Below are positions 1 to 5,482 of a DNA stretch of 5,482 bases, piece by piece. Position 1 is the first letter of the stretch. Each line of letters begins with the position of its first letter. The DNA comes from an uncultured bacterium. GTDB lineage: Bacteria; Desulfobacterota; Binatia; HRBIN30. A program made the position numbers and the translations under genes. The notes beneath the pieces were generated by a model. The model searched no databases, was not told where the DNA came from, and saw nothing but the letters and a program-made list of their open reading frames with translations. Location: NCBI GenBank assembly GCA_937975525.1, contig CALJUJ010000644.1, positions 1 through 5,482 on the forward strand. The letters are read 5' to 3'.

Positions 1-1126
1 GGCCGCGCAGGGCCGCCAGGGTCTCCGGGGCGAGCGCCCCGACCTGCTTTCGCCCCCCCGACCGGAGTTTCTGCAGCACGTGCTCGGCCAAAATCGGCAC
101 GTCCTCCCGTCGATCGCGTAGAGGCGGCAAGTCGACCGTGAACACGTTGAGCCGAAAATAGAGGTCTTTGCGAAAGCGCCCCTCGCGAACGTCGTCCTCG
201 AGATTGCGATTGGTTGCGGCAATGACGCGCACATCGACCCGAGTCGGGGCATCGTCGCCGACGCGGCGAATCTCACCCTGGTCGAGGAACCGCAGGAGCC
301 TCGTCTGTACCGTTTCCGGGCAGTCGCCGATCTCGTCGAGAAACACGGTTCCGCCGTCGGCGGCCTTGAAGATGCCGCGGCGTTCTTCGACGGCACCCGT
401 GAAGGACCCACGCCTGTGGCCAAAGAGCTCGCTGCCGAGCATGTCGGCGGTGAAGTCGGCGCAGTTCACCGAGAGGAAGGGAGCGGCGGCACGGGGGCCG
501 TTGAAGTGGAGGGCGCGTGCGACCAGCTCCTTGCCGGTTCCCGTTTCGCCGGTGACGAGCACCGTCGTGTCGCTGTCGACTGCCTTCTCGACGAGGGCCA
601 GAGCGCGCGACAACGCCCCGCTCTTGCCGAGAATCTCGTCGAACGCGTAGCGACCCTGAACCTCGCGCCGTAGCTGTGCGTTCTCTCGACGCAGGAGGCC
701 GTTCGCTTCGCGCAACTCGGCTTGCAGGCGGATGTTCTCGGTGGCGAGCTCGTAGGCCTCGAGACCGCGGCGCACGGTCATCAGAAGCTCTTCTTTGCTC
801 CACGGCTTGGTGATGTAGCGATAGACGCTGCCAGCATTGATCGCCTCGATCAGGCTGTCGACGTCGGTGTAGCCGGTGAGGATGATGCGGACGAGGTGTG
901 GGTAGGGCTCGATGGTCTTCTGGATGAACTCGGTTCCGCTCATCCCCGGCATGCGTTGATCGATCAGGGCCAGGCCGATCTCCGGGTGGCGCTCGAGCAG
1001 GCTCAGCGCGGTCTCGCCATCCGTGGCGGTATGGACGACGTAGTCCATGCCGAGCGTGATGCGCAGCAGGTTGACGCTGCTCGGCTCATCATCGAGGACG
1101 AGGATCGCGGGCGAGGAATCACTCAT
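1..1126 (-). CDS. NtrC-family sigma-54-dependent response regulator, 3' end cut by window edge
   Basis: The visible 375 residues start MSDSSPAILVLDDEP and run off the left edge without a stop. Residues 7-125 are a receiver domain: acidic pair D12/D13, phosphoacceptor D56 in LIDQRMPGMSG, T84 in LTGYTD, and K107 in YRYITKPW. The DQRMPGMSG and YRYITKPW signature is that of HupR/HoxA/RpfG-type receivers. Residues 126-160 look like a coiled-coil linker. From about 163 on is the AAA+ sigma-54 activator domain: Walker A GETGTGKE (193-200), sigma-54 contact loop GSFTGA (240-245; the usual form is GAFTGA), Walker B TVFLDEIGD (260-268), and candidate arginine fingers R319 and R325 in FRKDLYFRLN. The family hydrolyses ATP to open sigma-54 RNA polymerase complexes. 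The expected C-terminal Fis-type HTH lies outside the window. The gene follows a histidine kinase on the same strand after 73 bp, so the two are probably cotranscribed. The Shine-Dalgarno is weak (GAGA, 10 nt from ATG). The family call is firm; the target genes are inferred. Confidence 0.96.
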   Translation of the reverse strand, partial: MSDSSPAILVLDDEPSSVNLLRITLGMDYVVHTATDGETALSLLERHPEIGLALIDQRMPGMSGTEFIQKTIEPYPHLVRIILTGYTDVDSLIEAINAGSVYRYITKPWSKEELLMTVRRGLEAYELATENIRLQAELREANGLLRRENAQLRREVQGRYAFDEILGKSGALSRALALVEKAVDSDTTVLVTGETGTGKELVARALHFNGPRAAAPFLSVNCADFTADMLGSELFGHRRGSFTGAVEERRGIFKAADGGTVFLDEIGDCPETVQTRLLRFLDQGEIRRVGDDAPTRVDVRVIAATNRNLEDDVREGRFRKDLYFRLNVFTVDLPPLRDRREDVPILAEHVLQKLRSGGRKQVGALAPETLAALRG

Positions 1127-1136
1127 GCGGCGGTCG

Positions 1137-1150
1137 TCTCGCCGTCGAGA
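1137..1150 (-). other. Small hairpin over the weak ribosome binding site of the response regulator
   Basis: On the minus strand TCTCG-acgg-CGAGA forms a perfect 5-bp stem with a 4-nt loop. The 3' arm carries the only purine-rich Shine-Dalgarno-like stretch (GGCGAGA) ahead of the regulator ATG, 10 nt from it. Pairing would hide that site and could lower regulator translation relative to the upstream kinase. The stem is short and may be chance. Confidence 0.3.
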
Positions 1151-1199
1151 TAAACACAACCCGGACGACGCAACAACGCGACGGCGATCGCCGCTGGCC

Positions 1200-2003
1200 T
1201 CACGCCGGACGCAGTAGAATCCGGAATGCGGTGCCGGCCGCACCCGTCTCGGCAACGGCGATCGCGCCGCCGACCGCTTGGACGATGTCGCGACTGATCG
1301 ACAGACCCAGGCCCAAGCCTTCGGCGCCGTGCTTCGTCGAGAAGAAATCGTCGAAGATGCGATCGCGGTGCGCCGCGGGAATGCCCGGCCCGTTGTCGCG
1401 GATGATGCACTCGATGAAGGAGTGGCCCTGCTCTTCGACGGCGCGCGCCGTGATCTCGAGCCGCGGCGCCTCGGCGGCCGCGATCGCGTCGAGAGCGTTG
1501 CGCACGACATTGAGAAAGACCTGACCGAGGAACTCCGCGGGCCCGGCAACCGAGTCGACCCCGGAGTCGACGTTCCAGACGACTTCGACGGCGTGCGAGC
1601 GCCCGTGCCTGGCCATGGCGACGGCCGCATTCAGGCACGCACGAACGTCGGTACGGGCATCGGCGCGGATCTCCGGCGCTCGCGCGTAGAAGCGCAGCTG
1701 GTTGACGACGTGGCTCAGTCGCTGCGCCCCCTCGCTGCAGATGCGCAGCAGACCCGGCGTATGTTCGATGCGATAGTCGAGGCGCAAGTCTTCACGCAGC
1801 TGGGTGACCTCGTCGTTGCGACCGAGCCACTTCTCCGTGGCCTCGACGTATTCGACCAGCATGCGCATCGACTCCTGCAGGTTCTCGAGACTGCCGGAGA
1901 TGAGGCTGACCGGCGTGCGCAACTCGTGGGCGACACGAGCGATCGTGGTATTGACGGCTCCTGGCGGGTTGTCGGCATGGGTGGCGATCGCGAGTTCTTG
2001 CAT
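1200..2003 (-). CDS. Cytoplasmic sensorless histidine kinase (DHp plus HATPase)
   Basis: A 267-residue kinase. I chose the ATG at 2003 because GAGG (2011-2014) sits 7 nt upstream; an in-frame reading as far as 2243 has no kinase-like content and would overlap the divergent gene. The phosphoacceptor histidine is H26 in VAHELRTP, so almost nothing precedes the catalytic core and there is no membrane segment or sensor domain. The dimerisation hairpin is longer than a standard HisKA: about 82 residues separate H26 from the end of helix 2 (LRFYAR, 103-108), with the conserved run LRLDYRIEHTPGLLRICSEG (73-92). The ATPase domain shows an N box (FLNVVRNALDAI, 163-174), G1 (DNGPGIP, 203-209), F box (IFDDFFSTK, 216-224) and G2 (GLGLGLS, 229-235), all intact. 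It ends with TGA at 1202-1200, and the response regulator follows. It probably autophosphorylates and acts on that regulator. How it receives a signal is unknown; a partner protein or the paralogous membrane kinase next door could supply it. Confidence 0.94.
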   Translation of the reverse strand: MQELAIATHADNPPGAVNTTIARVAHELRTPVSLISGSLENLQESMRMLVEYVEATEKWLGRNDEVTQLREDLRLDYRIEHTPGLLRICSEGAQRLSHVVNQLRFYARAPEIRADARTDVRACLNAAVAMARHGRSHAVEVVWNVDSGVDSVAGPAEFLGQVFLNVVRNALDAIAAAEAPRLEITARAVEEQGHSFIECIIRDNGPGIPAAHRDRIFDDFFSTKHGAEGLGLGLSISRDIVQAVGGAIAVAETGAAGTAFRILLRPA

Positions 2004-2015
2004 GGTGTATCCTCG

Positions 2016-2037
2016 ACGATCCCCTCTGCGGGATCGT
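2016..2037 (-). promoter_or_regulatory. Perfect 8-bp inverted repeat next to the kinase ribosome binding site
   Basis: ACGATCCC (2016-2023) and GGGATCGT (2030-2037) are perfect inverted repeats around a 6-nt loop. On the minus-strand transcript this hairpin ends one base before the GAGG Shine-Dalgarno (2014-2011) of the sensorless kinase. If transcription begins near 2042, as the adjacent sigma-54-like site predicts, the hairpin makes up most of the 5' leader. It could modulate ribosome access or protect the mRNA end. As DNA it could instead be an operator. It has no T tract, so it is not an intrinsic terminator. Confidence 0.5.
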
Positions 2038-2053
2038 GACCCTCGATGGCTGA

Positions 2054-2068
2054 GCAGAATCCGTGCCG
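2054..2068 (-). promoter_or_regulatory. Candidate sigma-54 (-24/-12) promoter of the kinase-regulator operon
   Basis: The minus strand reads CGGCAC-GGATT-CTGC followed by T. Against the sigma-54 consensus TGGCAC-N5-TTGC it keeps the essential GG and GC dinucleotides at exact spacing, plus the G after CAC and a T after TGC. It departs at the first T of each box. The predicted start is near 2042, giving a leader of about 40 nt before the kinase ATG at 2003. A dyad like those upstream of the last gene lies about 117 bp upstream (2151-2168), a usual distance for an activator site of this class. Two mismatches make this weaker than the site at 4995-5009. Confidence 0.5.
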
Positions 2069-2150
2069 TCCGATCGAGGCTCCGTAGCGAGGCATTCGAG
2101 AGGGCTGCCGGGAAGCCGTAGCGCGTCGACCTGCACAGGCGGTCGGGGCG

Positions 2151-2168
2151 CTGCGCAAGCCCCCGCAC
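2151..2168. promoter_or_regulatory. Candidate activator-binding dyad in the divergent intergenic region
   Basis: CTGCGcaagccccCGCAC is an 18-bp dyad, TGCG-N8-CGCA, whose outermost pair is mismatched. Its length and spacer match the two dyads upstream of the last gene (4906-4923 and 4936-4953). Its centre is about 117 bp upstream of the predicted minus-strand sigma-54 start and about 47 bp upstream of the predicted start of the membrane kinase gene, so a bound protein could affect both directions. Similar half-sites with other spacers occur by chance in coding DNA here, so this is tentative. Confidence 0.4.
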
Positions 2169-2170
2169 AC

Positions 2171-2200
2171 TCGACGGGTTCGCGGGCACCTGCCTATACT
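2171..2200 (+). promoter_or_regulatory. Candidate sigma-70-type promoter of the membrane kinase gene
   Basis: TATACT (2195-2200) is a good -10 match, one of few AT-rich hexamers in this GC-rich gap. TCGACG (2171-2176) is a 4-of-6 match to the -35 box, with an 18-bp spacer. The predicted start, near 2207, is only about 8 nt before the kinase ATG at 2215. This agrees with the absence of a Shine-Dalgarno sequence there and suggests a nearly leaderless mRNA. Confidence 0.45.
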
Positions 2201-2214
2201 CGCGCCGCCACGCC

Positions 2215-4929
2215 ATGGAGAACCGGGGATTCCCAGCGCTCACGGCCGCAGCGGCGCCGGCGCGCCGGGGCGTAGGGCACGCTCTGCGCCTCTACCGACG
2301 ACCGCTCGCGGTGCTCGCACTCGTCGCGCCGCTGACCTTTCTCGCAGCATGGACCAGCGTCGACTGGCTGGGTCGGTCCTTTCCGGGATTCCTCGTCATG
2401 GACAACGCGGTGATTCCGACCGTCGGCGCCTACGACTGGCCTCCGGACAAGACGCTGCTGTTCCACGGCCGTGTCGCCGCCATCGACGGCACGCCGGTGC
2501 AAGCGTCCGCCGATGTCTACGCCGCGGTCGCGGCGCGCCCGCAGGGCAGCCTCGCCCGCTTCACGATCGCCAAGGACGGAGCAGCCAGAGACGTCACGCT
2601 GCCGGTGCGGATCTTCGGTTGGTCGGATCTCCTGCAAACCTATGGGATTCTGCTGTTGTTCGGCTGCGCCAATCTCGGCATCGGGCTCGCGGTCGGCTTC
2701 CTGCAGCCGCGTACGACGCAAGCCCGGGTGTTCCTGCTGCACACGGCCGTCGCCGGCATCTATCCGATCACGGCCGTGTTCCTGCACCGGCCCGAATGGG
2801 CCACCCTCGGGCGCGTCTGCTTGTTGGCCGAGTGCTTCGTTTCGGCAACGTTCATCCACCTGGCGATGACGTTCCCGACGCGCCGCGACTTCGGAAGGAC
2901 CGGGCCGCGGTATTGGCTCGCCCTACCGTACGCAGCCAGTGCGTGGTTGTTCGCCTACGTCATCGCCGGGTTCGACGCACAGCCGCCGACCACGGCGCCG
3001 TTGCGTGCGAGCTACGTCTACACCGCGGCCAGCCTCCTGTTTCTGCTCGGAATGATGGCGTTCGCCTACTGGGAAGACCGCGACGGCCGCGTGCGCGCTC
3101 GCATCAAGGCAGTGCTGCCGGGCGCCGTCCTGGCGGTCACGGTTCAGTTCTTCGTGTTCGTCAACAACGCCGTCGCCGGCGGCGACATACCGGTGCAGTT
3201 CGGACTGCTGACGCCGATTCCGTACTACGTCGGGCTCGCCTATGCGATCGTCAAGCACGACCTGTTCGACGTCGACCGCGTCGTCCGCCTGAGCTTCGTC
3301 TACGGCTTGTCGAGCATCATCGTCGTCGGCGCCTACGCTCTGGTGGTGCAGATTCCGACGCTGTTCTTCCCGGCGTTCGCGGCGAGCCAGACGATTGCCG
3401 GGATTCTCTTCGTCGTCGCCCTGGCGTTCTTGTTCGACCCCCTGCGCCGGGGCGTCCAGCAAGTCGTCGACCGTGCCTTCTACCGCCAACAGCTCGACTA
3501 TCGCGCAACGCTCGCCGAGCTGAGCGAGGTGCTCACGACGCTGCTCGACACGCGCGAGGTGGTCGCCCAGGTGACGCGCGTGGTTTCCGAGGCCATGCAG
3601 CTCGAGTCGGCGTCCGTCGCCCTCCTCGGCGACGGCGGCACGACCGTCTGGAAGCGCCCCGCCGAGGGGCGCCTCATCCGCCGCGATGGGGTCGATCTCG
3701 GCGACGTCGTCGACGCTCTCGAGCTGCGTCCGCAAGCGTTCACCGTCGAACAGCTGGCCGCCCCGTTCGCCCCGACCGGTCGCCGCGAAACGCTCCGCGG
3801 GGCCTTGGCCGATTTGGATGCGCAAGTCGTGCTGCCGCTCGTATTCCGCGGGCGTATCGACGGCGTTCTCGCCCTCGGCGCCAAGCGCTCGGGGCAGCCA
3901 TTCGATTCGGAGGCGATCGATCTGCTGCGTACCCTCGCCAACCAGACGGCGATCGCCGTGCAGAACGCGCGGTCCTACCAGGCGCTGGAGGAGCTGAATC
4001 GCGATCTCGATGCGCAGGTGCAGCAGCAAACCGAGGAGCTGCGGAGCTCGAACGCCGAGCTTTCGCGCGCCTACGACGAGCTCAAGAGCGCCCAGGCGCA
4101 GCTGGTGCAGGCCGAGAAGATGGCATCGCTCGGCCAACTCGTCGCCGGCGTCGCACACGAGCTCAACAACCCGGCGAGCTTCATCCACGGCGGCCTGGCG
4201 AACCTCGAAGAATACCTGTCGCGCATCCTGCGTCTGCTCGAAGCTTACGAGGAGACCCCACTCGCCGGCACCGACGGCGCCGAGCGGATCGCCGCCCTCC
4301 GCGCAGAGCTGCGCTTCGACTACCTCCTGCGCGAGACGCCCGAGCTGCTGCGGGTATGCTTCGAGGGATCGGCCCGAATCAATCGCATCGTCGAAGACTT
4401 GCGCCTTTTTGCTCGTGCAGATAGCGGCGAGCGGCGGCCGATCTCGGTACGCGACGGCATCGACAGCAGCCTGCGTCTCCTGGCCAACCAGATCAGCAAG
4501 GGCGCAATCCACGTCGAATCGACCATCGGCGAGGTCCCGGCGCTGCACGCCGATGCCGGGCAGTTGAACCGTGTTTGGATGAACGTCCTCAGCAACGCGA
4601 TCGATGCGCTCGAAGGTCGCTCCGACGGCTGGATCGGGGTCCGCGTGCAGGGCGCCGGCGACGTCGATCCCGAGGCGGTGGTCGTCGAGATCGCCGACAA
4701 CGGCCCGGGGATACCCACCGAGGTACGCTCGCGCATCTTCGAGCCGTTCTATTCGACGAAAGCGATCGGCAAGGGAACCGGTCTCGGGCTGAGCATCGCC
4801 TACGGCGCCGTGCAGAGCCACGGGGGAACGATCGAGGTCAACGACCGGCCGCAAGGCGGTACGCGGGTCACGATCACCCTACCGCTGCAGCCCTTGCCGC
4901 CGGCTGTGCGAAACCTTTCACACGATTGA
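2215..4929 (+). CDS. Multi-pass membrane sensor histidine kinase with PDZ-like and GAF domains
   Basis: 904 residues. Residues 31-49 are a first membrane segment. Residues about 80-130 (HGRVAAIDGTPV... through FTIAKDGAARDVTLPV) resemble a PDZ domain and should face the periplasm. About nine more segments follow (near 140-162, 171-190, 200-220, 233-253, 266-286, 300-320, 329-347, 359-380, 390-408). The basic loops LQPRTTQAR, PTRRDFGR, DRDGRVRARIK and KHDLFDVDR fall on the cytoplasmic side, so both ends are inside. The stretch YAIVKHDLFDVDRVVRLSFVYG is typical of membrane sensor kinases of the GAF/ComP-like kind. A GAF domain (about 432-585) and a coiled coil (about 587-640) lead to the DHp, with H648 in VAHELNNP and the extended hairpin LRFDYLLRETPELLRVCFEG (699-718). 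The ATPase has an N box (N790/N794), G1 DNGPGIP (828-834), F box IFEPFYSTK (841-849) and G2 GKGTGLGLS (852-860). No receiver domain is fused, so it needs a separate regulator; the divergent NtrC-type protein is the obvious candidate. The start lacks a Shine-Dalgarno, but no later start keeps the first membrane segment. Confidence 0.94.
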   Translation: MENRGFPALTAAAAPARRGVGHALRLYRRPLAVLALVAPLTFLAAWTSVDWLGRSFPGFLVMDNAVIPTVGAYDWPPDKTLLFHGRVAAIDGTPVQASADVYAAVAARPQGSLARFTIAKDGAARDVTLPVRIFGWSDLLQTYGILLLFGCANLGIGLAVGFLQPRTTQARVFLLHTAVAGIYPITAVFLHRPEWATLGRVCLLAECFVSATFIHLAMTFPTRRDFGRTGPRYWLALPYAASAWLFAYVIAGFDAQPPTTAPLRASYVYTAASLLFLLGMMAFAYWEDRDGRVRARIKAVLPGAVLAVTVQFFVFVNNAVAGGDIPVQFGLLTPIPYYVGLAYAIVKHDLFDVDRVVRLSFVYGLSSIIVVGAYALVVQIPTLFFPAFAASQTIAGILFVVALAFLFDPLRRGVQQVVDRAFYRQQLDYRATLAELSEVLTTLLDTREVVAQVTRVVSEAMQLESASVALLGDGGTTVWKRPAEGRLIRRDGVDLGDVVDALELRPQAFTVEQLAAPFAPTGRRETLRGALADLDAQVVLPLVFRGRIDGVLALGAKRSGQPFDSEAIDLLRTLANQTAIAVQNARSYQALEELNRDLDAQVQQQTEELRSSNAELSRAYDELKSAQAQLVQAEKMASLGQLVAGVAHELNNPASFIHGGLANLEEYLSRILRLLEAYEETPLAGTDGAERIAALRAELRFDYLLRETPELLRVCFEGSARINRIVEDLRLFARADSGERRPISVRDGIDSSLRLLANQISKGAIHVESTIGEVPALHADAGQLNRVWMNVLSNAIDALEGRSDGWIGVRVQGAGDVDPEAVVVEIADNGPGIPTEVRSRIFEPFYSTKAIGKGTGLGLSIAYGAVQSHGGTIEVNDRPQGGTRVTITLPLQPLPPAVRNLSHD
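4906..4923. promoter_or_regulatory. Candidate upstream activator dyad 1 for the sigma-54 promoter
   Basis: GTGCGAAACCTTTCACAC is an 18-bp dyad with one mismatched pair in the arms and a central CC (GTG-n-GAAA-cc-TTTC-n-CAC). It overlaps the last codons of the membrane kinase. Its centre lies about 106 bp upstream of the predicted start at 5021 and 30 bp, near three helical turns, from the second dyad. This placement is typical of upstream sites for NtrC-family activators. The two-base centre makes it a poor RNA hairpin and favours a protein site. Confidence 0.5.
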
Positions 4930-4935
4930 AATTCC

Positions 4936-4953
4936 GTGCGCGCCGGGCCGCAC
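4936..4953. promoter_or_regulatory. Candidate upstream activator dyad 2 for the sigma-54 promoter
   Basis: GTGCGcgCCGGgcCGCAC is an 18-bp dyad with two mismatched pairs per arm and the same GTGCG/CGCAC ends as dyad 1. Its centre is about 76 bp upstream of the predicted sigma-54 start. It follows the kinase stop codon by 6 bp. Read as RNA it could form a 5-bp stem, but no T tract follows, so a terminator is less likely. Confidence 0.45.
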
Positions 4954-4994
4954 ATCGACTCATGAATCCACATCCGGACTCGGGTCGACGTCGC

Positions 4995-5009
4995 TGGCAC
5001 AGTGCTTGC
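4995..5009 (+). promoter_or_regulatory. Sigma-54 (-24/-12) promoter ahead of the HTH-like gene
   Basis: TGGCAC-AGTGC-TTGC matches the sigma-54 core consensus TGGCAC-N5-TTGC at every specified base and at exact spacing, and is preceded by the preferred C. Only the flanking bases after each box (A and G) depart from the extended consensus. The predicted start near 5021 leaves about 21 nt before the ATG at 5042, enough for the AGAGAG ribosome binding site. It points at the last gene. With a sigma-54 activator gene in the same window and two dyads upstream, the call is well supported for an in silico promoter. Confidence 0.8.
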
Positions 5010-5041
5010 GTCTTTTCCAGGTGCACCCAGAAAGAGAGACC

Positions 5042-5482
5042 ATGGCGAAGAGCAAGCAAACCGGGACGGAGTTCATCGACGCACTGCCGGAAGACGGCGA
5101 GCGGCGACTGATGCTCGCGGTCTTGATCGATGCGATTCGCAACCTATCGCAGGGAAGCCTGGGACTGCCTCCGCGGCAGCGCCTAGCCTGGCTGCGCGAC
5201 CGCGCCTGGATGCAACGCGACGACCTCTCGGAGCCGTTCTCGTTCGTCAACATCTGCGCGGCGCTCGGCTTGAGCCCGGGCTATGTGCGCCGGCGCGTCC
5301 GCACCATGCAGGAAGCGGACAACAGTCTGCGCGTGCATCGCTACGCCGCAAAAGTCGAGGAATCCTGGGAGCGCCAGCGGCGCCGGGTCGATGCCGGCGA
5401 CACGAAGATCGTCGTCTCCCTCGAGCGCCACAAGGCATCCCGCGGGCCACGCGCGCCTGCGAAGGCCGATCCGACCGATCCA
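5042..5482 (+). CDS. HTH-like conserved protein of unknown function, 3' end cut by window edge
   Basis: 147 residues are visible and the frame is open at the right edge. The start is the ATG at 5042, with AGAGAG a few bases upstream. Residues 20-34 (ERRLMLAVLIDAIRN) and 64-87 (EPFSFVNICAALGLSPGYVRRRVR) match the pattern of a family of small uncharacterised proteins that I recall from delta-proteobacterial genomes, roughly RxLMLAVLxDAIR ... W ... FSFxNICxxLGLxPxYxRR. The second block has the spacing of a helix-turn-helix (ICAALGL-SPGY-VRRRVR), so nucleic-acid binding is plausible but unproven. Residues about 105-147 are charged and then Ala/Pro-rich, probably a disordered tail. There is no signal peptide or membrane segment. 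The upstream sigma-54 promoter and the adjacent signalling genes suggest it is an output of the two-component circuit, possibly a secondary transcription factor. No specific function can be assigned. Confidence 0.88.
   Translation, partial: MAKSKQTGTEFIDALPEDGERRLMLAVLIDAIRNLSQGSLGLPPRQRLAWLRDRAWMQRDDLSEPFSFVNICAALGLSPGYVRRRVRTMQEADNSLRVHRYAAKVEESWERQRRRVDAGDTKIVVSLERHKASRGPRAPAKADPTDP

Noticed and set aside
676..694. GTGCG-N9-CGCAG near-dyad in the response regulator gene
   Set aside because: Different spacer, inside coding sequence, and not near a promoter. Probably chance.
1182..1193. 12-bp perfect palindrome CGGCGATCGCCG between the small kinase and the regulator
   Set aside because: GCGATCGC-like palindromes are common in GC-rich DNA. 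The RNA hairpin would have only a 4-bp stem with no T tract, so neither a terminator nor an operator is supported.
2041..2079. CCTCGAT / ATCGAGG inverted repeat flanking the minus-strand sigma-54-like site
   Set aside because: 7-bp arms separated by 25 bp in GC-rich DNA with many TCGA words. No known regulator pattern fits.
2004..2243. Extended N-terminus of the small kinase starting at 2243
   Set aside because: The added 80 residues are Arg/Ser-rich and match no domain. They cover the divergent promoter region and overlap the start of the opposite gene. The ATG at 2003 has a good Shine-Dalgarno sequence.
2349..4424. 691-codon plus-strand frame inside the membrane kinase gene
   Set aside because: It is Arg/Pro/Ala-rich, without motifs, and in another frame of a well-supported gene. 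It is a GC-rich shadow.
2923..4854. 643-codon open frame antisense to the membrane kinase gene
   Set aside because: It lies opposite a gene with intact kinase motifs along its whole length. Its product is rich in D, R, V and E with no recognisable domain, as expected for a frame mirrored from GC-rich coding DNA.
5020..5027. GGTGCACC palindrome at the predicted sigma-54 start
   Set aside because: Only 8 bp, with no extension into the flanks. An operator at this position is possible but not supported.
5285..5304. GTGCG-N10-CGCAC dyad inside the HTH-like gene
   Set aside because: Same half-sites but a 10-bp spacer, within codons for VRRRVR. It shows that such half-sites arise by chance in this GC-rich DNA, so I lowered confidence in the N8 dyads.

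Overview
The window is high-GC bacterial DNA with tightly packed, gene-dense two-component signalling. The sigma-54-type regulator, the HupR-like receiver, the extended-hairpin histidine kinases and a small HTH-like protein of a type I associate with delta-proteobacterial genomes suggest a GC-rich member of the former Deltaproteobacteria (Myxococcota/Desulfobacterota/Binatota-like). That placement is an inference; no ribosomal or other marker gene is present.

Layout. Minus strand, read right to left: a small cytoplasmic histidine kinase without a sensor domain (2003 to 1200), then a 73-bp gap, then an NtrC-family sigma-54-dependent response regulator (1126 to 1) that leaves the window inside its AAA+ domain, before its DNA-binding domain. 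A 211-bp divergent intergenic region (2004-2214) separates this pair from a large plus-strand membrane histidine kinase (2215-4929: N-terminal membrane segment, PDZ-like extracytoplasmic domain, about nine more membrane segments, GAF, coiled coil, DHp, ATPase). After a 112-bp gap comes a small HTH-like protein (5042 onward) that is cut by the right edge.

How the parts may work together. The gap before the last gene holds a close match to a sigma-54 promoter (TGGCAC-N5-TTGC, 4995-5009). Upstream of it are two 18-bp dyads with GTGYG/CRCAC ends, whose centres are 30 bp apart. The divergent region holds a weaker sigma-54-like promoter facing the minus-strand pair (2068-2054) and a third 18-bp dyad of the same geometry about 117 bp upstream of its predicted start. 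The simplest model is a self-contained circuit. The membrane kinase senses an envelope or membrane signal, and the sensorless kinase shares its unusual dimerisation domain. One or both phosphorylate the regulator, which binds the dyads and activates sigma-54 transcription of its own operon and of the HTH-like gene. The gene calls are well supported. The wiring is inferred from sequence patterns and is not demonstrated.
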